This document shows, piece after piece, positions 26,533 through 35,960 of a DNA stretch of 64,000 bases (positions are counted from its first letter, which is position 1; the number at the start of each line of letters is the position of its first letter). The DNA comes from Streptomyces sp. JJ36 (GTDB taxonomy: Bacteria; Actinomycetota; Actinomycetes; Streptomycetales; Streptomycetaceae): positions 45,999 to 109,998 of the forward strand of contig NZ_JACYHE010000014.1 of the NCBI RefSeq assembly GCF_021696945.1. The letters are read 5' to 3'. The position numbers and the translations under genes are program-made. The notes under the pieces were generated by a model that saw only the letters and a program-made list of their open reading frames with translations, had not been told where the DNA came from and searched no databases.

Positions 26533-28005
26533 ATGGTCGCCGAGCGTTCCGCCCAGGTACTCGTCGCGTCGAACCGGGGTCCCGTCGCCTACTCCCGCGC
26601 CGAGGACGGCACCCTCAGCTCCCGCCGCGGGGGCGGAGGCCTCGTCTCGGGGCTCAGTGCGATCGGCCCCGACGCGGACGCCGTCTGGGTGTGCGCCGCG
26701 CTGGGCGACGCGGACCGGGAGGCGGCCCGCCGGGCGGGGGCCCGGCTCTCCCCGGAGGAGACCGGCGGCCAGGCAGTCCGCATGCTGGACATCCCGGCGG
26801 AGGTCTTCTCCGGCGCCTACAACGGCGTCGCGAACTCCGTGCTGTGGTTCGTCCACCACCTGCTCTACCAGACGCCGTTCGAACCCGCTTTCGACGCGGT
26901 CTTCGCCGGCCAGTGGGCGGCGTACGAGCGCTACAACGCCGCCTTCGCCGACGCGCTGGCCGAGGAGGCCGCCCAGGGCGCCACCGTGCTGGTGCAGGAC
27001 TACCACCTGGCGCTGGTCCCCGCGCTGCTCCGGGACCGCCGCCCCGACCTGCGGACCGGGCACTTCTCGCACACCCCGTGGGCACCGCCGGACTACTACC
27101 GGCTGCTGCCCGACCACGTCGCCGCCGCGGTGCTGCGCGGCATCCTCGGCGCGGACCGGGCCGCCTTCCTGACCGCGCGCTGGGCACGGGCGTTCGCGGA
27201 CTGCTGCGCCGAGGTGCTGGGCGCCGAGGTGGGCGAGGCCGGCGGTGACGGGGGGTCCGGCGACGAGCTCACCGTGACCTGCGAGGGCCGCACCACCCGG
27301 CTCGGGGTGCATCCGCTGGGTGGGGACGCGGAGTTCCTCCGGGAACGCTCGCGCCGCCCGGACGTCGCGGAGCGCATGCAGCAGCTCCGGGCGCAGATCG
27401 GCGGCGGCGACCGCCGTACGGTCGTGCGGGTGGACCGCACGGAGCTGTCCAAGAACATCGTGCGCGGTCTGCACGCCTTCCGGCGGCTGCTCACCGAACA
27501 CCCGGAGTGGCAGGGCCGGGTGGTGCACCTCGCCTTCGCCTACCCCTCCCGGCAGGACCTCGCGGTCTACCGCGACTACACCGCCGAGGTCGCCCGCGTC
27601 GCCGAGGAGATCAACGCCGACTTCGGCACCCCGGCCTGGACCCCGGTGATCCTGCACGTCCAGGACGACTTCGCCCGCTCCCTCGCCGCCTACCGGCTGG
27701 CGGACGTGGCGCTGGTGAACCCGATCCGGGACGGGATGAACCTGGTCGCCAAGGAGGTGCCGGTGGTCTCGGACCACGGCTGCGCGCTGGTGCTCTCCCG
27801 CGAGGCGGGCGCCGCCGCCGAACTCTCCGAGGACGCCCTCATGGTGAACCCGTACGACGTCACGGACACCGCCCGCGCCCTGCACGAGGCGCTCTCCATG
27901 CCCCCGGAGGCCCGCGCCGAGCGCACGAAGCGCCTCGCCGCCGCCGGCACCGCCCTGCCCCCCACCGCCTGGTTCCTCGCCCAGCTCGACGCCCTGCGGG
28001 GATAG
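26533..28005 (+). CDS. otsA: Trehalose-6-phosphate synthase (GT20)
   Basis: 490 residues. Transfers glucose from a nucleotide sugar to glucose-6-P. Motifs: N-terminal LVASNRGPVAYS, GGGGLVSGL donor loop, VQDYHLALVPALLRDRRPDL, FSHTPWAPPDYYRLLP, DRTELSKNIVRGLHAF, NPIRDGMNLVAKE and LSREAGAAAEL, all expected for OtsA. A Gly-rich insertion GEAGGDGGSGDE near residues 236-248 is a small oddity. The matching phosphatase otsB lies 2.7 kb away on the opposite strand, with two unrelated genes between. Confidence 0.95.
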   Translation: MVAERSAQVLVASNRGPVAYSRAEDGTLSSRRGGGGLVSGLSAIGPDADAVWVCAALGDADREAARRAGARLSPEETGGQAVRMLDIPAEVFSGAYNGVANSVLWFVHHLLYQTPFEPAFDAVFAGQWAAYERYNAAFADALAEEAAQGATVLVQDYHLALVPALLRDRRPDLRTGHFSHTPWAPPDYYRLLPDHVAAAVLRGILGADRAAFLTARWARAFADCCAEVLGAEVGEAGGDGGSGDELTVTCEGRTTRLGVHPLGGDAEFLRERSRRPDVAERMQQLRAQIGGGDRRTVVRVDRTELSKNIVRGLHAFRRLLTEHPEWQGRVVHLAFAYPSRQDLAVYRDYTAEVARVAEEINADFGTPAWTPVILHVQDDFARSLAAYRLADVALVNPIRDGMNLVAKEVPVVSDHGCALVLSREAGAAAELSEDALMVNPYDVTDTARALHEALSMPPEARAERTKRLAAAGTALPPTAWFLAQLDALRG

Positions 28006-28138
28006 CGGCCCGGGCCCTTCCGGAGCCGGCGTGCTGTGACCGGCCCGTGGCAGAGACGGGAAGTCCCGTCCCGTCCGCCGCACTATCCTCGGACCACGGG
28101 CAATGCGGTGGCCATGACAGAACGCCCTCAACGCGAAG

Positions 28139-29626
28139 GTGCACGGCTCGGACAACGGGCAGAAGAAGGCGTACCAGGCGATCCAGCGCGGGCTCGCCGA
28201 CTCCCTGGGCACCGCCACCCGGGACACGGACTCCCCCTTCTACCGGCAGTGGCGCAAGGACATGCAGCAGGTGGGCGTCAAGGAGTTCGACGGCCCGCTG
28301 GGACCGGACGCGCCGCTGGAGGGTGCCGAACAGAAGGTCCGCGGCTACCAGTCGCTGCTCACCCTCATGAAGAGCGGCGACCCCGAGGCCTACTCGCCGC
28401 AGTTCCTCCAAGACCTCGGCAACGACATCTACCGCGCCGAGAAGGAGAGCAAGGGCGACATCTGGGATGTGAACCAGGCCTACGGCGGCAAGGACGCCCG
28501 CTGGTTCGCGAACGACCCGCTGGACAGCACCCTCGGCCTCATGAGCCACCACCCCGGAGCCGCGACCACCTTCCTGGACCCCGGCCCGGAGGGGAGCAAC
28601 GGAAAGCTGTCCTACCTCCTCCACGAGCGTGACTGGAACGGGATCGTCCCCGTTTACGAGGACTGGCACGGCAACGTGGCGGTCGGGGTGACCGAGGGCC
28701 ACCCGGTGGAGGACATCGACGCGCGCCACGGATTCGGACGTGCGCTGGAAGCGGCCGCCACCGGTCACGAGCCGCTGAGCGAGGGCGAGTCCGGCGGCCC
28801 GCCCGCACCGCACTCCCCCGCCGAGGCACGGGTGATGCAGCAGACCATCCTCGGCCTGGACAAGGACGCGGGCGGAGAAGATGTGCCGGAAGGCATCCGG
28901 AAGAACCTCGGGCGTGCGCTGGCGGGCTACGTGCCCGACACCTACGCGATCCTCGCGGAACAGGGAGGCAGATACGACTCGCCGGGCGGTGGAGGCATCT
29001 GGACGGACGGGGACGAGGCCGGCATCAACACCGGCAAGGGCAGCCTCATGCGGGTCATGCGCGGCGTCTCAGAGGACGGTCAGTCCTACGCGCTGCTGTA
29101 CGACGCCAACCGACTCTACGCGGCAGAGCAACTGGCCGACGCCCCGCACCAGATCGCCCCCGGCGAGGAGGTCTGGAAGAACCGCGGCAGCGACGCGGCG
29201 GCGGCCATGGGCGCACTCAACACCATCGGTGCGGACGTCGTCTACGACGAGCGGGACGACAAGAAGGCCTGGGCCGCGGACACCCAGCGCTATGGCTACC
29301 ACGGAGCCGGCAGTCTCGTCACGGGCCTGCCGGTCGTCGGAGACGTGGCACAGCGGACCATCGACGCCGTGGGCTACGAATGGCAGAAGGACGTGGAGGC
29401 CACGGCCGATGCCAGGGCGCTGGAGAAGGAGTCGGAGAAGTATGAGGCGGGGGTGACCGGCACCCAGGACCTCATCGACCAGTTCGCCAAGGAACGCGGC
29501 ATCCCGATCGACCCGGAGAACAAGAACGATCCGCTCTTCAACGAGTACCGCGCCATGCTCAGAGAGGCGAAGCAGTCCTATGGCACCTCCCGCGAGGACG
29601 GCGCGACCCATCTCGGTTGGCACTAG
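28139..29626 (+). pseudogene. Large hypothetical protein, probable 5'-truncated remnant
   Basis: The frame opens after a TGA at 28115 and reads QNALNAKVHGSDNGQKKAYQ; the only start is a GTG at 28139 without a ribosome binding site, inside what looks like a protein interior. A start-like GTGGCCATGACAGAA just upstream is in another frame, as if a deletion had joined a start region to a coding tail out of frame. The 495 visible residues are soluble and acidic (ARWFANDPLDSTLGLMSHHP, GLPVVGDVAQRTIDAVGYEWQ, ALEKESEKYEAG). From memory this resembles the C-terminal part of long Streptomyces proteins annotated DUF6571. RBS AGGAGG for the next gene overlaps its stop, so they were an operon. Confidence 0.6.
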
Positions 29627-29635
29627 GAGGATCAC

Positions 29636-30616
29636 GTGAAGCGCGCCAAGGGATGGGCGGTCGCTTCGGCGGCCGTGCTCGTCGTCGCGGGCGGGACGTA
29701 CGTCTCGGCGAACACCAATCTGCTGGGCTCCGAGGAGCTGTGCCACGGCCTGTTGACGGACTCCACGGTGCAGGAGGTGATCCCCGGTCCGGGCCGGCTC
29801 TCGAGCGAGGACCTCGGTGCGACGTCCTGCCGCGTGACCCAGTCCTCCCTGGGGATCGGCGCCGGGGACACGGAGGTGGAGCTGGACGTGCAGTCCGAGG
29901 ACGCCGGATTCCCCTTCGAACGCGGCTTGTGGCAGATGACGGGCCGGAAGGCGGTCTTCACCGAAGGGGCGACCGGAGTGGCGAGCGCCCGCGGCGGGTG
30001 GGTGCTGTTGCCGGAGGGGTGCGAGGTGAGCGGCCCGCTGGTCGGGGACGATCCCGAGCAGATCGTCCTCAAGGCGGTGTTCTTCGAAGGCGAGGCCGAT
30101 CCGGCCGGTGTGGCCCGGCTCCTCGGCGAGGCGGCGCACGGCCTGGCCGTCCGCAACGACTGTGACGCCGACGCCGTACGGGCACCCGAGCAGGTGGCGG
30201 AGCCGGATCCGGTACGGAACACGGCCCCCGGGAAGCTCTGCTCCCTCCCGGGCCTGGAGGTGTCACGACTGGAGTCCGACCGCGGCAGGCCGGTGGAGCA
30301 GACCTCCGGTGCCCTCGAGCGCGACTGGTTCTGCGACCTGTACTTCACCGACGACACGCACGGGCCGTACACCCAGTTCGCGGTGGTACGGGACGAACGT
30401 CTGACGGCAGGGGCCAGGGCCGCGGACGGGCCTTCCTGGACGGCCCAAGCGCTGTGCGACGGGACGCGGACACATTTCCTGATGGACAGCAACGACTACC
30501 CCTGGAACCCAGAGGAGCGCAGTGCTGCCGGGCTCCCGGACGAGCAGGAGCTTTTCCAGCGCTTCGTCGAGGCGGCCGCCAAGGCCGCGGGGTGCCCGGT
30601 GCCTGACGCCGTCTGA
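29636..30616 (+). CDS. Secreted or membrane-anchored protein, unknown function
   Basis: 326 residues from GTG 29636 with AGGAGG 5 nt upstream, overlapping the end of the truncated gene. The N-terminus KRAKGWAVASAAVLVVAGGTYVSA is a signal peptide or anchor. The extracytoplasmic part has seven Cys spaced through it (ELCHGLL, TSCRVTQ, EGCEVSG, NDCDADAV, KLCSLPG, WFCDLYF, ALCDGT, AGCPV), suggesting disulfides, and two similar halves with the pattern LCxLx followed by C. Family not recognised. It was probably functionally tied to the upstream protein, whose loss may leave it orphaned. Confidence 0.7.
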   Translation: MKRAKGWAVASAAVLVVAGGTYVSANTNLLGSEELCHGLLTDSTVQEVIPGPGRLSSEDLGATSCRVTQSSLGIGAGDTEVELDVQSEDAGFPFERGLWQMTGRKAVFTEGATGVASARGGWVLLPEGCEVSGPLVGDDPEQIVLKAVFFEGEADPAGVARLLGEAAHGLAVRNDCDADAVRAPEQVAEPDPVRNTAPGKLCSLPGLEVSRLESDRGRPVEQTSGALERDWFCDLYFTDDTHGPYTQFAVVRDERLTAGARAADGPSWTAQALCDGTRTHFLMDSNDYPWNPEERSAAGLPDEQELFQRFVEAAAKAAGCPVPDAV

Positions 30617-30686
30617 CCCGGCGACGCGTGCCCCGGGCGCGCCGGCGCACGGACCGGCTCAGCCGGCGGCCGGGGCCGGGGGCACC

Positions 30687-30711
30687 GGCCGCGGCCCCGG
30701 GGGCCGTGGCC
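30687..30711. terminator. Terminator between secreted-protein gene and otsB
   Basis: GGCCGCGGCCCC and GGGGCCGTGGCC pair over up to 12 bp with one G-U pair, between convergent genes. Confidence 0.45.
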
Positions 30712-30754
30712 TCCCGCCGCGGGTCGCCCGGTGCGTCCGTCGCCTCTCCGCGGG

Positions 30755-31603
30755 TCACGCGCCGCTCGCCGCGGGCAGCGCCGCCGCCAGCGCCGTCAGC
30801 AGCCGGACGACGCCCTCGGGCCCGTCCACCACCAGGTCGGCGCGGTCGGCGAGCGCGGTGACCTCGTCGCTGCCGCTGCACACCAGCAGTCCCCGCACGC
30901 CCTCGCCGCGCAGCCGTTCGACGGCGTCGAAGGCGGCCAGGTCGCCGAGGTCGTCGCCCGCGTAGAGCACGGTGCGGGCCCCGGTCTCCCGGACCAGGCC
31001 GGTGAGCGCCTGCCCCTTGTCCATGCCCGGGGGCCGCAGCTCCAGCACCAGACGGCCGGGCTCGACGGTGAGGCCGTGGCGTCCGGCGAGGACGGCCAGC
31101 GGCGCCCGCAGCCGTTCCAGTGCAGCCGCCGGCTCGGCGGCCCGCCGGGTGTGGACGGCGAGCGCCCGGCCCTTGTCCTCCAGATGCACCCCCTGCTCGG
31201 ACTCGGCGAGCAGGGCGGGCAGTTCGTCCCGCACGGCCTCGACACCGGGATGCGGCGGGGGCGTACGGACCTCTCCGGAGGCGGCGTCCCAGCGCTCGGC
31301 ACCGTATCCGCCGAGAACCACCAGGTCGCCGAGGGCCGGGTCGGCCGTGAAGCCGCCGTAGCGTACGGCGAGTCCGGCGGGCCGACCGGTGATCACCGCG
31401 ACCGCGGCGAGCCGGGGGGCGAGGCGGGCGAGTGCGGGAGCGGCCTCCGGGTGGGCGCGCGCCTGGTCCGGGTCCGGCACGATCGGGGCCAGGGTGCCGT
31501 CGAAGTCGACGGCGACGAGGGCCTGTCCCGGGCGGGCCAGCAGCGCGTCCAGCCCGGCCCGGCCGGCGTCGGTGGCGGGGGTGGGAAGGTCGTCACGTCC
31601 CAT
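30755..31603 (-). CDS. otsB: Trehalose-6-phosphate phosphatase
   Basis: 282 residues from ATG 31603. HAD-fold enzyme releasing phosphate from trehalose-6-P. Motif I is VDFDGTLAPIV with both catalytic Asp, motif II VITGRP, then DKGRALAVHTR, ELRPPGMDKGQAL and the motif IV YAGDDLGDLAAFDAV. It completes the OtsAB trehalose route with otsA at 26.5 kb. The 186-bp gap upstream is filled by GACCGGAC-type repeats with no gene. Confidence 0.93.
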   Translation of the reverse strand: MGRDDLPTPATDAGRAGLDALLARPGQALVAVDFDGTLAPIVPDPDQARAHPEAAPALARLAPRLAAVAVITGRPAGLAVRYGGFTADPALGDLVVLGGYGAERWDAASGEVRTPPPHPGVEAVRDELPALLAESEQGVHLEDKGRALAVHTRRAAEPAAALERLRAPLAVLAGRHGLTVEPGRLVLELRPPGMDKGQALTGLVRETGARTVLYAGDDLGDLAAFDAVERLRGEGVRGLLVCSGSDEVTALADRADLVVDGPEGVVRLLTALAAALPAASGA

Positions 31604-31789
31604 GCGCGGGACCCTACCCGCTCTCCGTGACGCCGGGGTGACGTGTTCCGGACGGGACGACCGGACGGGCGACCGGACCGGAGGGCCGGACCGGGCGACG
31701 GCGCCCGGCCGTACCACCACCACGCCGCGGGCCCGTGGTCCCGGCCCGCGTACCGGCCGCGACCCCGCAGGGCCGGGCGGGCGGCGCGC

Positions 31790-32083
31790 TCAGACCTGGA
31801 CGGCGGCGAGGCCACTGCGCAGGTCGTCCAGGGACATGGCCGGCTGCAGGCTGAGCTCCGCCCCGAAGTGCTGGAAGAGGGGCTCGGAGAGCGTCGGGAT
31901 CCGCGAGGGGTCGTCCAGGTCGAAGACGATCACGCAGGACCGGCGTCCGTCGCGTGGGGTGAAGTAGACGGCCTCCGGCTGCATCCGGTCCAGTACCTGG
32001 CCCAGGACGTCGGCCACCCGGCCGCTCTGCACCATCGCGTTCGCCTTGTCGGTGTCCATGGTCACGGTCATCATCATGCGCAC
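31790..32083 (-). CDS. Small dimeric alpha/beta-barrel-like protein, unknown function
   Basis: 97 residues from GTG 32083; GGAGG lies 5 nt upstream, better than the ATG at 32077. The sequence MMMTVTMDTDKANAMVQSGR, AVYFTPRDGRRSCVIVFDLDD and LFQHFGAELSLQPAMSLDDLRSGL fits a ferredoxin-like (DUF3303-like) small barrel. Role unknown. I recall similar genes next to otsB and DUF3263 in other streptomycetes. Confidence 0.7.
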   Translation of the reverse strand: MRMMMTVTMDTDKANAMVQSGRVADVLGQVLDRMQPEAVYFTPRDGRRSCVIVFDLDDPSRIPTLSEPLFQHFGAELSLQPAMSLDDLRSGLAAVQV

Positions 32084-32251
32084 GACGGCCTCCGGGGACG
32101 GGGAGCGGGACGCCTCTCAGCCTCGGGCCGCCGGGGCGGGGACGCGAGCGGGCGGGGGCCGGTGGAGTGGCCCGCGCGGCACGCGGAACCCGGAGGGCCA
32201 CACCGGAGCGGCGGAACGGCGCAGCCGGCCGGCCCGCGGTACGGCGCCGTC

Positions 32252-32548
32252 TCAGCGGCGGGTGCGGCGCGCGGCGCGGCGGCGGCGCAGCCGGTTCACG
32301 GTGACCGGGTCGTGGGCGAGCGCCCGCGGGTCGTCGAGCAGCGCGTTGAGGAGCTGGTAGTAGCGGGTCGGGGACATGTCGAGCCGTTCCCGTATGGCCC
32401 GCTCCTTCTCCCCCGGCCCCGACCAGCCGCGCCGCTCCAGCGCGAGCACCGCCCGGTCGCGCTCGGGCAGATCGCCGGGCGGCCCGGCGCCCCCGGCCGC
32501 CCCGCGCTCCTCGGCGCCCTCGGGCGCCGTCTCTCCTTCGGTGCTCAC
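32252..32548 (-). CDS. DUF3263 helix-turn-helix-like protein
   Basis: 98 residues from GTG 32548. The DUF3263 core is RDRAVLALERRGWSGPGEKERAIRERLDMSPTRYYQLLNALLDDPRALAHDP, which is expected to fold as a DNA-binding helical domain; the basic tail RLRRRRAARRTRR supports nucleic-acid binding. The N-terminal 30 residues are acidic and disordered. Possibly a small transcription factor; targets unknown. Confidence 0.85.
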   Translation of the reverse strand: MSTEGETAPEGAEERGAAGGAGPPGDLPERDRAVLALERRGWSGPGEKERAIRERLDMSPTRYYQLLNALLDDPRALAHDPVTVNRLRRRRAARRTRR

Positions 32549-32703
32549 CCGGCCAACGTACCTGGCGGCACCCACGCGCCGCCCCGGCCAGGAACCGGGC
32601 CCGGCCCGCACGGCCGGCGGGGCGGGGCGCGGACGCGGGCGCAGACGGCAGGGCCGGGCGCTCCCTGCTCCACGCCTACGCCGGGGCGCTCCCAGCTCCG
32701 CGC

Positions 32704-33972
32704 CTACGCCGGGGACTCGGCGGCGTAGGCCACGCGCTGGATCTCGCCCAGCAGGGCCGCGGGGTCACCGTCGGGCCGGACCGCCTCGCCGATGGTGTCC
32801 TTGATCTTCCGGCTCACCTCGCCCCAGGAGACCTTGCCCACCGGGTAGAAGTGCGCGGTCGGCAGCTCTTCCAGGAAGGTCGCCAGCTTCTCGTGGTCCG
32901 GGTCGCGCTTCATGCGCGCGGAGGCGGAGGTGGTCACCGGCAGGAGGTCGTAGCGGTCGGCGAAGGCGTAGTGGTTCTCCTCCTGGAAGACGAAGGTGAG
33001 GAACGTGCCCACCGCCTCCTCGTTGCCGTCCCGCCGGAAGGCCATCGCCCAGTCGGCGACGCCCATGGTCGTACGGGCCGGCCCACCGCGCCCGGGGAGC
33101 ACGGCGGTGCCGTAGTCGGTCTCGTGGCGGTCGGCCTGCTGCATCAGCGTCGGGTGGCCGTTGAGCATGCCGACCTCGCCGCGGGCGAAGGCGTCGAAGA
33201 CCGCCTGCCGGTTGGTGCGCGCCGGGTCGGTGCCGGTCAGGTCCGCACCGACGAGCCGGTCGCGGAGCCAGGTGAAGGTGCGGATGTTCTCGGTGGAGTC
33301 GATGGTGTAGTTGCCGACGTTGTCGGTGTAGCCGCCGCCCCCGCCGAGCAGCCACATCATCGTCTCGGCCGGGGCCTCCTCCGGTCCCAGCGGCAGGCCG
33401 TACGGGATGCGGACGTCCGCCTCGCGCAGCGCCGCGGCGGCCTCCCGCAGTTCCTCCCAGCTCTCCGGCGGCGCGTCCGGGTCGAGTCCGGCGCGCGTGA
33501 AGAGGGTGCGGTTGTAGAAGAGCAGCCGGGTGCTGGAGACGAAGGGGAGCCCGTACTGGGTCCGCCGCACCTCGCCGGCCTCGGCGAGTCCGGGCAGGAA
33601 GTCGGCCTGCACGGGTATCGGCAGCAGCTCGCGGGCGCTGTACAGCCGGCCCTCGTCGGCGTAGCCGGCGTACGAGCCGATCTGCGCGATGTCGGGTGCC
33701 CGGCCGTCCTTCACCAGGGCCGCGACCTTCCGGTCCACCTCGGTCCAGGGATGGACCGCCACCTCCACGGTGATGCCCGGGTGCTCCTTCTCGAAGGCGC
33801 GCGCCAGGTCGTCCCAGTAGGCCTGGGAGCCGTTGCCGCCGCCCGGGTCGCCGTAGTCGGCCGCCACCACCCGCAGGGTGGTGCCCTCCGTCCCGCCGCA
33901 GCCGGTCGTCAGGCCGACCGTGCCCGCCGCGCCGGTCGCCGCCGCCAGCCGCAGGAATCGCCGCCGTCGCAC
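32704..33972 (-). CDS. Sugar ABC transporter substrate-binding lipoprotein (orphan)
   Basis: 422 residues from GTG 33972 with GGGGAGG 9 nt upstream. The N-terminus RRRRFLRLAAATGAAGTVGL followed by TTGC is a twin-arginine-style lipoprotein signal with a lipobox Cys. The rest is a type I extracellular solute-binding fold: DYGDPGGGNGSQAYWDDLARAFE, APDIAQIGSYAGYADEG, TNRQAVFDAFARGEVGMLNGHP, and FRRDGNEEAVGTFLTFVF. No permease or ATPase genes are adjacent, so it must use a distant importer, perhaps the shared MsiK ATPase. A DasR-like box lies 115 bp upstream, and nagKA follows, suggesting chitosugar or amino-sugar uptake. Confidence 0.88.
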   Translation of the reverse strand: MRRRRFLRLAAATGAAGTVGLTTGCGGTEGTTLRVVAADYGDPGGGNGSQAYWDDLARAFEKEHPGITVEVAVHPWTEVDRKVAALVKDGRAPDIAQIGSYAGYADEGRLYSARELLPIPVQADFLPGLAEAGEVRRTQYGLPFVSSTRLLFYNRTLFTRAGLDPDAPPESWEELREAAAALREADVRIPYGLPLGPEEAPAETMMWLLGGGGGYTDNVGNYTIDSTENIRTFTWLRDRLVGADLTGTDPARTNRQAVFDAFARGEVGMLNGHPTLMQQADRHETDYGTAVLPGRGGPARTTMGVADWAMAFRRDGNEEAVGTFLTFVFQEENHYAFADRYDLLPVTTSASARMKRDPDHEKLATFLEELPTAHFYPVGKVSWGEVSRKIKDTIGEAVRPDGDPAALLGEIQRVAYAAESPA

Positions 33973-34025
33973 CGAGACCGACCTCCCCTCGCCCGGTCGC
34001 CTCCGGGTTCGCCGTCCGTTCCGGA

Positions 34026-34050
34026 GCCGGACCGGTCGTGCCGGTCCGGC
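34026..34050 (-). other. Leader hairpin upstream of the sugar-binding lipoprotein
   Basis: GCCGGACCGG (34026-34035) and CCGGTCCGGC (34041-34050) are perfect 10-bp arms with a 5-nt loop, in the expected 5' leader about 55 nt from the start. Function unknown. Confidence 0.45.
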
Positions 34051-34086
34051 GTTCACCTGGGTGTGGGTGTCGCCCTCACCGCCGCA

Positions 34087-34102
34087 CAAGGTCTACACCA
34101 CC
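34087..34102. promoter_or_regulatory. DasR-like operator (dre) in the divergent SBP/SIS promoter region
   Basis: CAAGGTCTACACCACC keeps the core GGTCTAnACCA of the DasR consensus (11 of 16 positions). It lies between the divergently transcribed sugar-binding lipoprotein and SIS genes. DasR is the GlcNAc-6-P-sensing GntR regulator; binding here is inferred. Confidence 0.6.
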
Positions 34103-34382
34103 GGGACCGGGCACCGTGAGTGAGCCCCCCGGAACGACTCCGGTCGGCGAGGTACCGGTCGGCGAGGGCACCGCCGCGGGGCGCACGGCCCGTCGGGCGT
34201 CCGCTCCCGGGCGCCGTTGCCGCGACGCCGCCGGGCCTGCTATCCACATCCTGGGGACGGGGCGCGGCCCGGGCGGCCGTACCCGCCGCCGTACGCTCGC
34301 CCGTACGCGCGGCGCCGCCGCCGAACGAGCGGCAACCGAGCCGCATCCGTGAGCACCGTGAGCCGCACCCTGAGGAGCCCGC

Positions 34383-35348
34383 ATGCCCAGCGCCGCCGGA
34401 GCCGGCCGGCCCGCGTCCCGCACCGCCGCCGAGCTCGTCACCCAGCCCGCCTGCTGGCGGCGTGCGGCGGAGGAGGCCGAGGGCTTTGGCGCGGCGCTCC
34501 CGCAGCGCGGCGAGCGCGTGGCGGTCGGCGGCTGCGGCACCTCCTGGTTCATGGCGCAGGCCTACGCGACCCTGCGGGAGGCCGCCGGGCAGGGGGAGAC
34601 GGACGCCTTCGCCGCCTCCGAGTTCCCGGGGGCGCGGGCCGAGTCGTACGACCGGGTGGTGACGCTCAGCCGCTCCGGCACCACCACCGAGGTGCTGGAG
34701 CTCCTGGAGACCCTGCGCGACCGCACCCGCACGGTGGCCCTGACCGCCGACCCCGGTGCCCCGGTGCGGGAGGTCGCGGACCATGTCGCGGCCCTCGAGC
34801 ACGCCGACGAGGAGTCCGTCGTGCAGACCCGCTTCGCGACCAGCGCGCTGGCCTTCCTGCGGGCGGGGCTGGAGCAGCACGGGCCGCTGCCCGCGAAGCC
34901 GGTCGCCGAGGCGGTGGTCGACGCGGAACTGGCGGTGAGCGCGCCGCTCCCGCGGACGGTGCTGGACGCCGAGCAGTGGACCTTCCTGGGCCGCGGCTGG
35001 ACGTACGGGCTGGCGCTGGAGGCGGCGCTGAAGCTCCGTGAAGCGGCCGGCGTCTGGACGGAGGCGTACCCGGCCATGGAGTACCGGCACGGGCCGATCG
35101 CCGTCACCGGGCCGGGGCGCGTCGCCTGGGTGCTCGGCCCCCTGCCGAAGGGGCTCGCCGGCGAGGTGGACCGGGTGGGCGGCACCCTGATCGCCGACTC
35201 CGAGGCGGCGCGCGGGGGCGGGCGCGCCCTGGATCCGATGGCGGACCTCATCCGGGCCCAACGGCTGGCGGTGGCTCTCGCCGAGTCCCGCGGCCTCGAC
35301 CCGGACCGGCCGCGCGGGCTCACGCGCAGCGTGATCCTCGACCCGTGA
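34383..35348 (+). CDS. SIS-domain amino-sugar-phosphate isomerase/deaminase-like protein
   Basis: 321 residues with two SIS domains: residues about 45-150 (VAVGGCGTSWFMAQAYATLRE, VVTLSRSGTTTEVLELLE) and about 195-300 (WTFLGRGWTYGLALEAALKLREAAG, AYPAMEYRHGPIA). The pattern matches the GlmS isomerase half and AgaS-type deaminases. The EYRHGP motif is the sugar-phosphate binding loop. Given the DasR-like boxes and nagKA downstream, glucosamine-6-P isomerisation or deamination is likely. The 410-bp divergent upstream region carries the DasR-like box and a hairpin. Confidence 0.85.
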   Translation: MPSAAGAGRPASRTAAELVTQPACWRRAAEEAEGFGAALPQRGERVAVGGCGTSWFMAQAYATLREAAGQGETDAFAASEFPGARAESYDRVVTLSRSGTTTEVLELLETLRDRTRTVALTADPGAPVREVADHVAALEHADEESVVQTRFATSALAFLRAGLEQHGPLPAKPVAEAVVDAELAVSAPLPRTVLDAEQWTFLGRGWTYGLALEAALKLREAAGVWTEAYPAMEYRHGPIAVTGPGRVAWVLGPLPKGLAGEVDRVGGTLIADSEAARGGGRALDPMADLIRAQRLAVALAESRGLDPDRPRGLTRSVILDP

Positions 35349-35960
35349 GACGGGGGGGGGCGAGCGGCTGCCTGGGCGGGGTGACTGGGTTTCGCGGCCG
35401 GGGCGCGAGGGCTTCGCGGCCGGGGTGCCTGGGCACTCGCCGCCGCCCGGCGGGCCGTGGCCGGTTGCGGTCACTGCTTGGCGGGCTACGGGGGGGGGGA
35501 GGGGTGGTGGGTGCCGGGCTCGTTCAGGATGCTGGTGACGGGTGGCGTGGTCGGCCGGGGTTCACCCACCGGTGACGGGGCCGGGCGGCGGGGCGGTCGG
35601 TAGCCGATGACGGGGTTGCGGTGGCGGGCTGCTGCCGCGCGGTGCTTGCGGTTTCGTCTTCTCGCTCCGCTCGTTGCACGTGCGTGGCAGTGCGCGGTCT
35701 GTCTGCGGGCCGTTCCGGAGTGGGGGTACGCCCCGCCGGCAGCCGGTGGGGACCGGGCTCTACGGCGTCCGGCCGTCCGGCCGGGCGCTCAGCCGCAAAG
35801 CTGATGTGGTCCGTCCCCCCGGCCTCCGGCCCGAGCCGGTCCGGCCTCGGCCTGTCCGGGCCCGCCCCGCGGCCTGACGGGCCGAGTCCGCACCCGGAAA
35901 GGCCCCGGACCCCGGAACGTAAGACCCGTCAGTGGGCACCACCCCTGACGATTCCCGGAT
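35349..35960. other. Long non-coding stretch with G-runs and short repeats
   Basis: No supported gene in about 600 bp between the SIS and ROK genes. It holds two G-homopolymers (nine G at 35352-35360, ten G at 35490-35499 followed by AGGGGTGGTGGG), a TTCGCGGCCGGGG pair near 35391 and 35414, and codon bias unlike its neighbours. The G-rich plus strand could form G-quadruplex structures. It may be decayed sequence or a long regulatory leader. Confidence 0.45.

Noticed and set aside
32704..35348. Complete ABC sugar importer
   Set aside because: Only the binding lipoprotein is present; the neighbour is a SIS protein and no permease or ATPase gene is adjacent.
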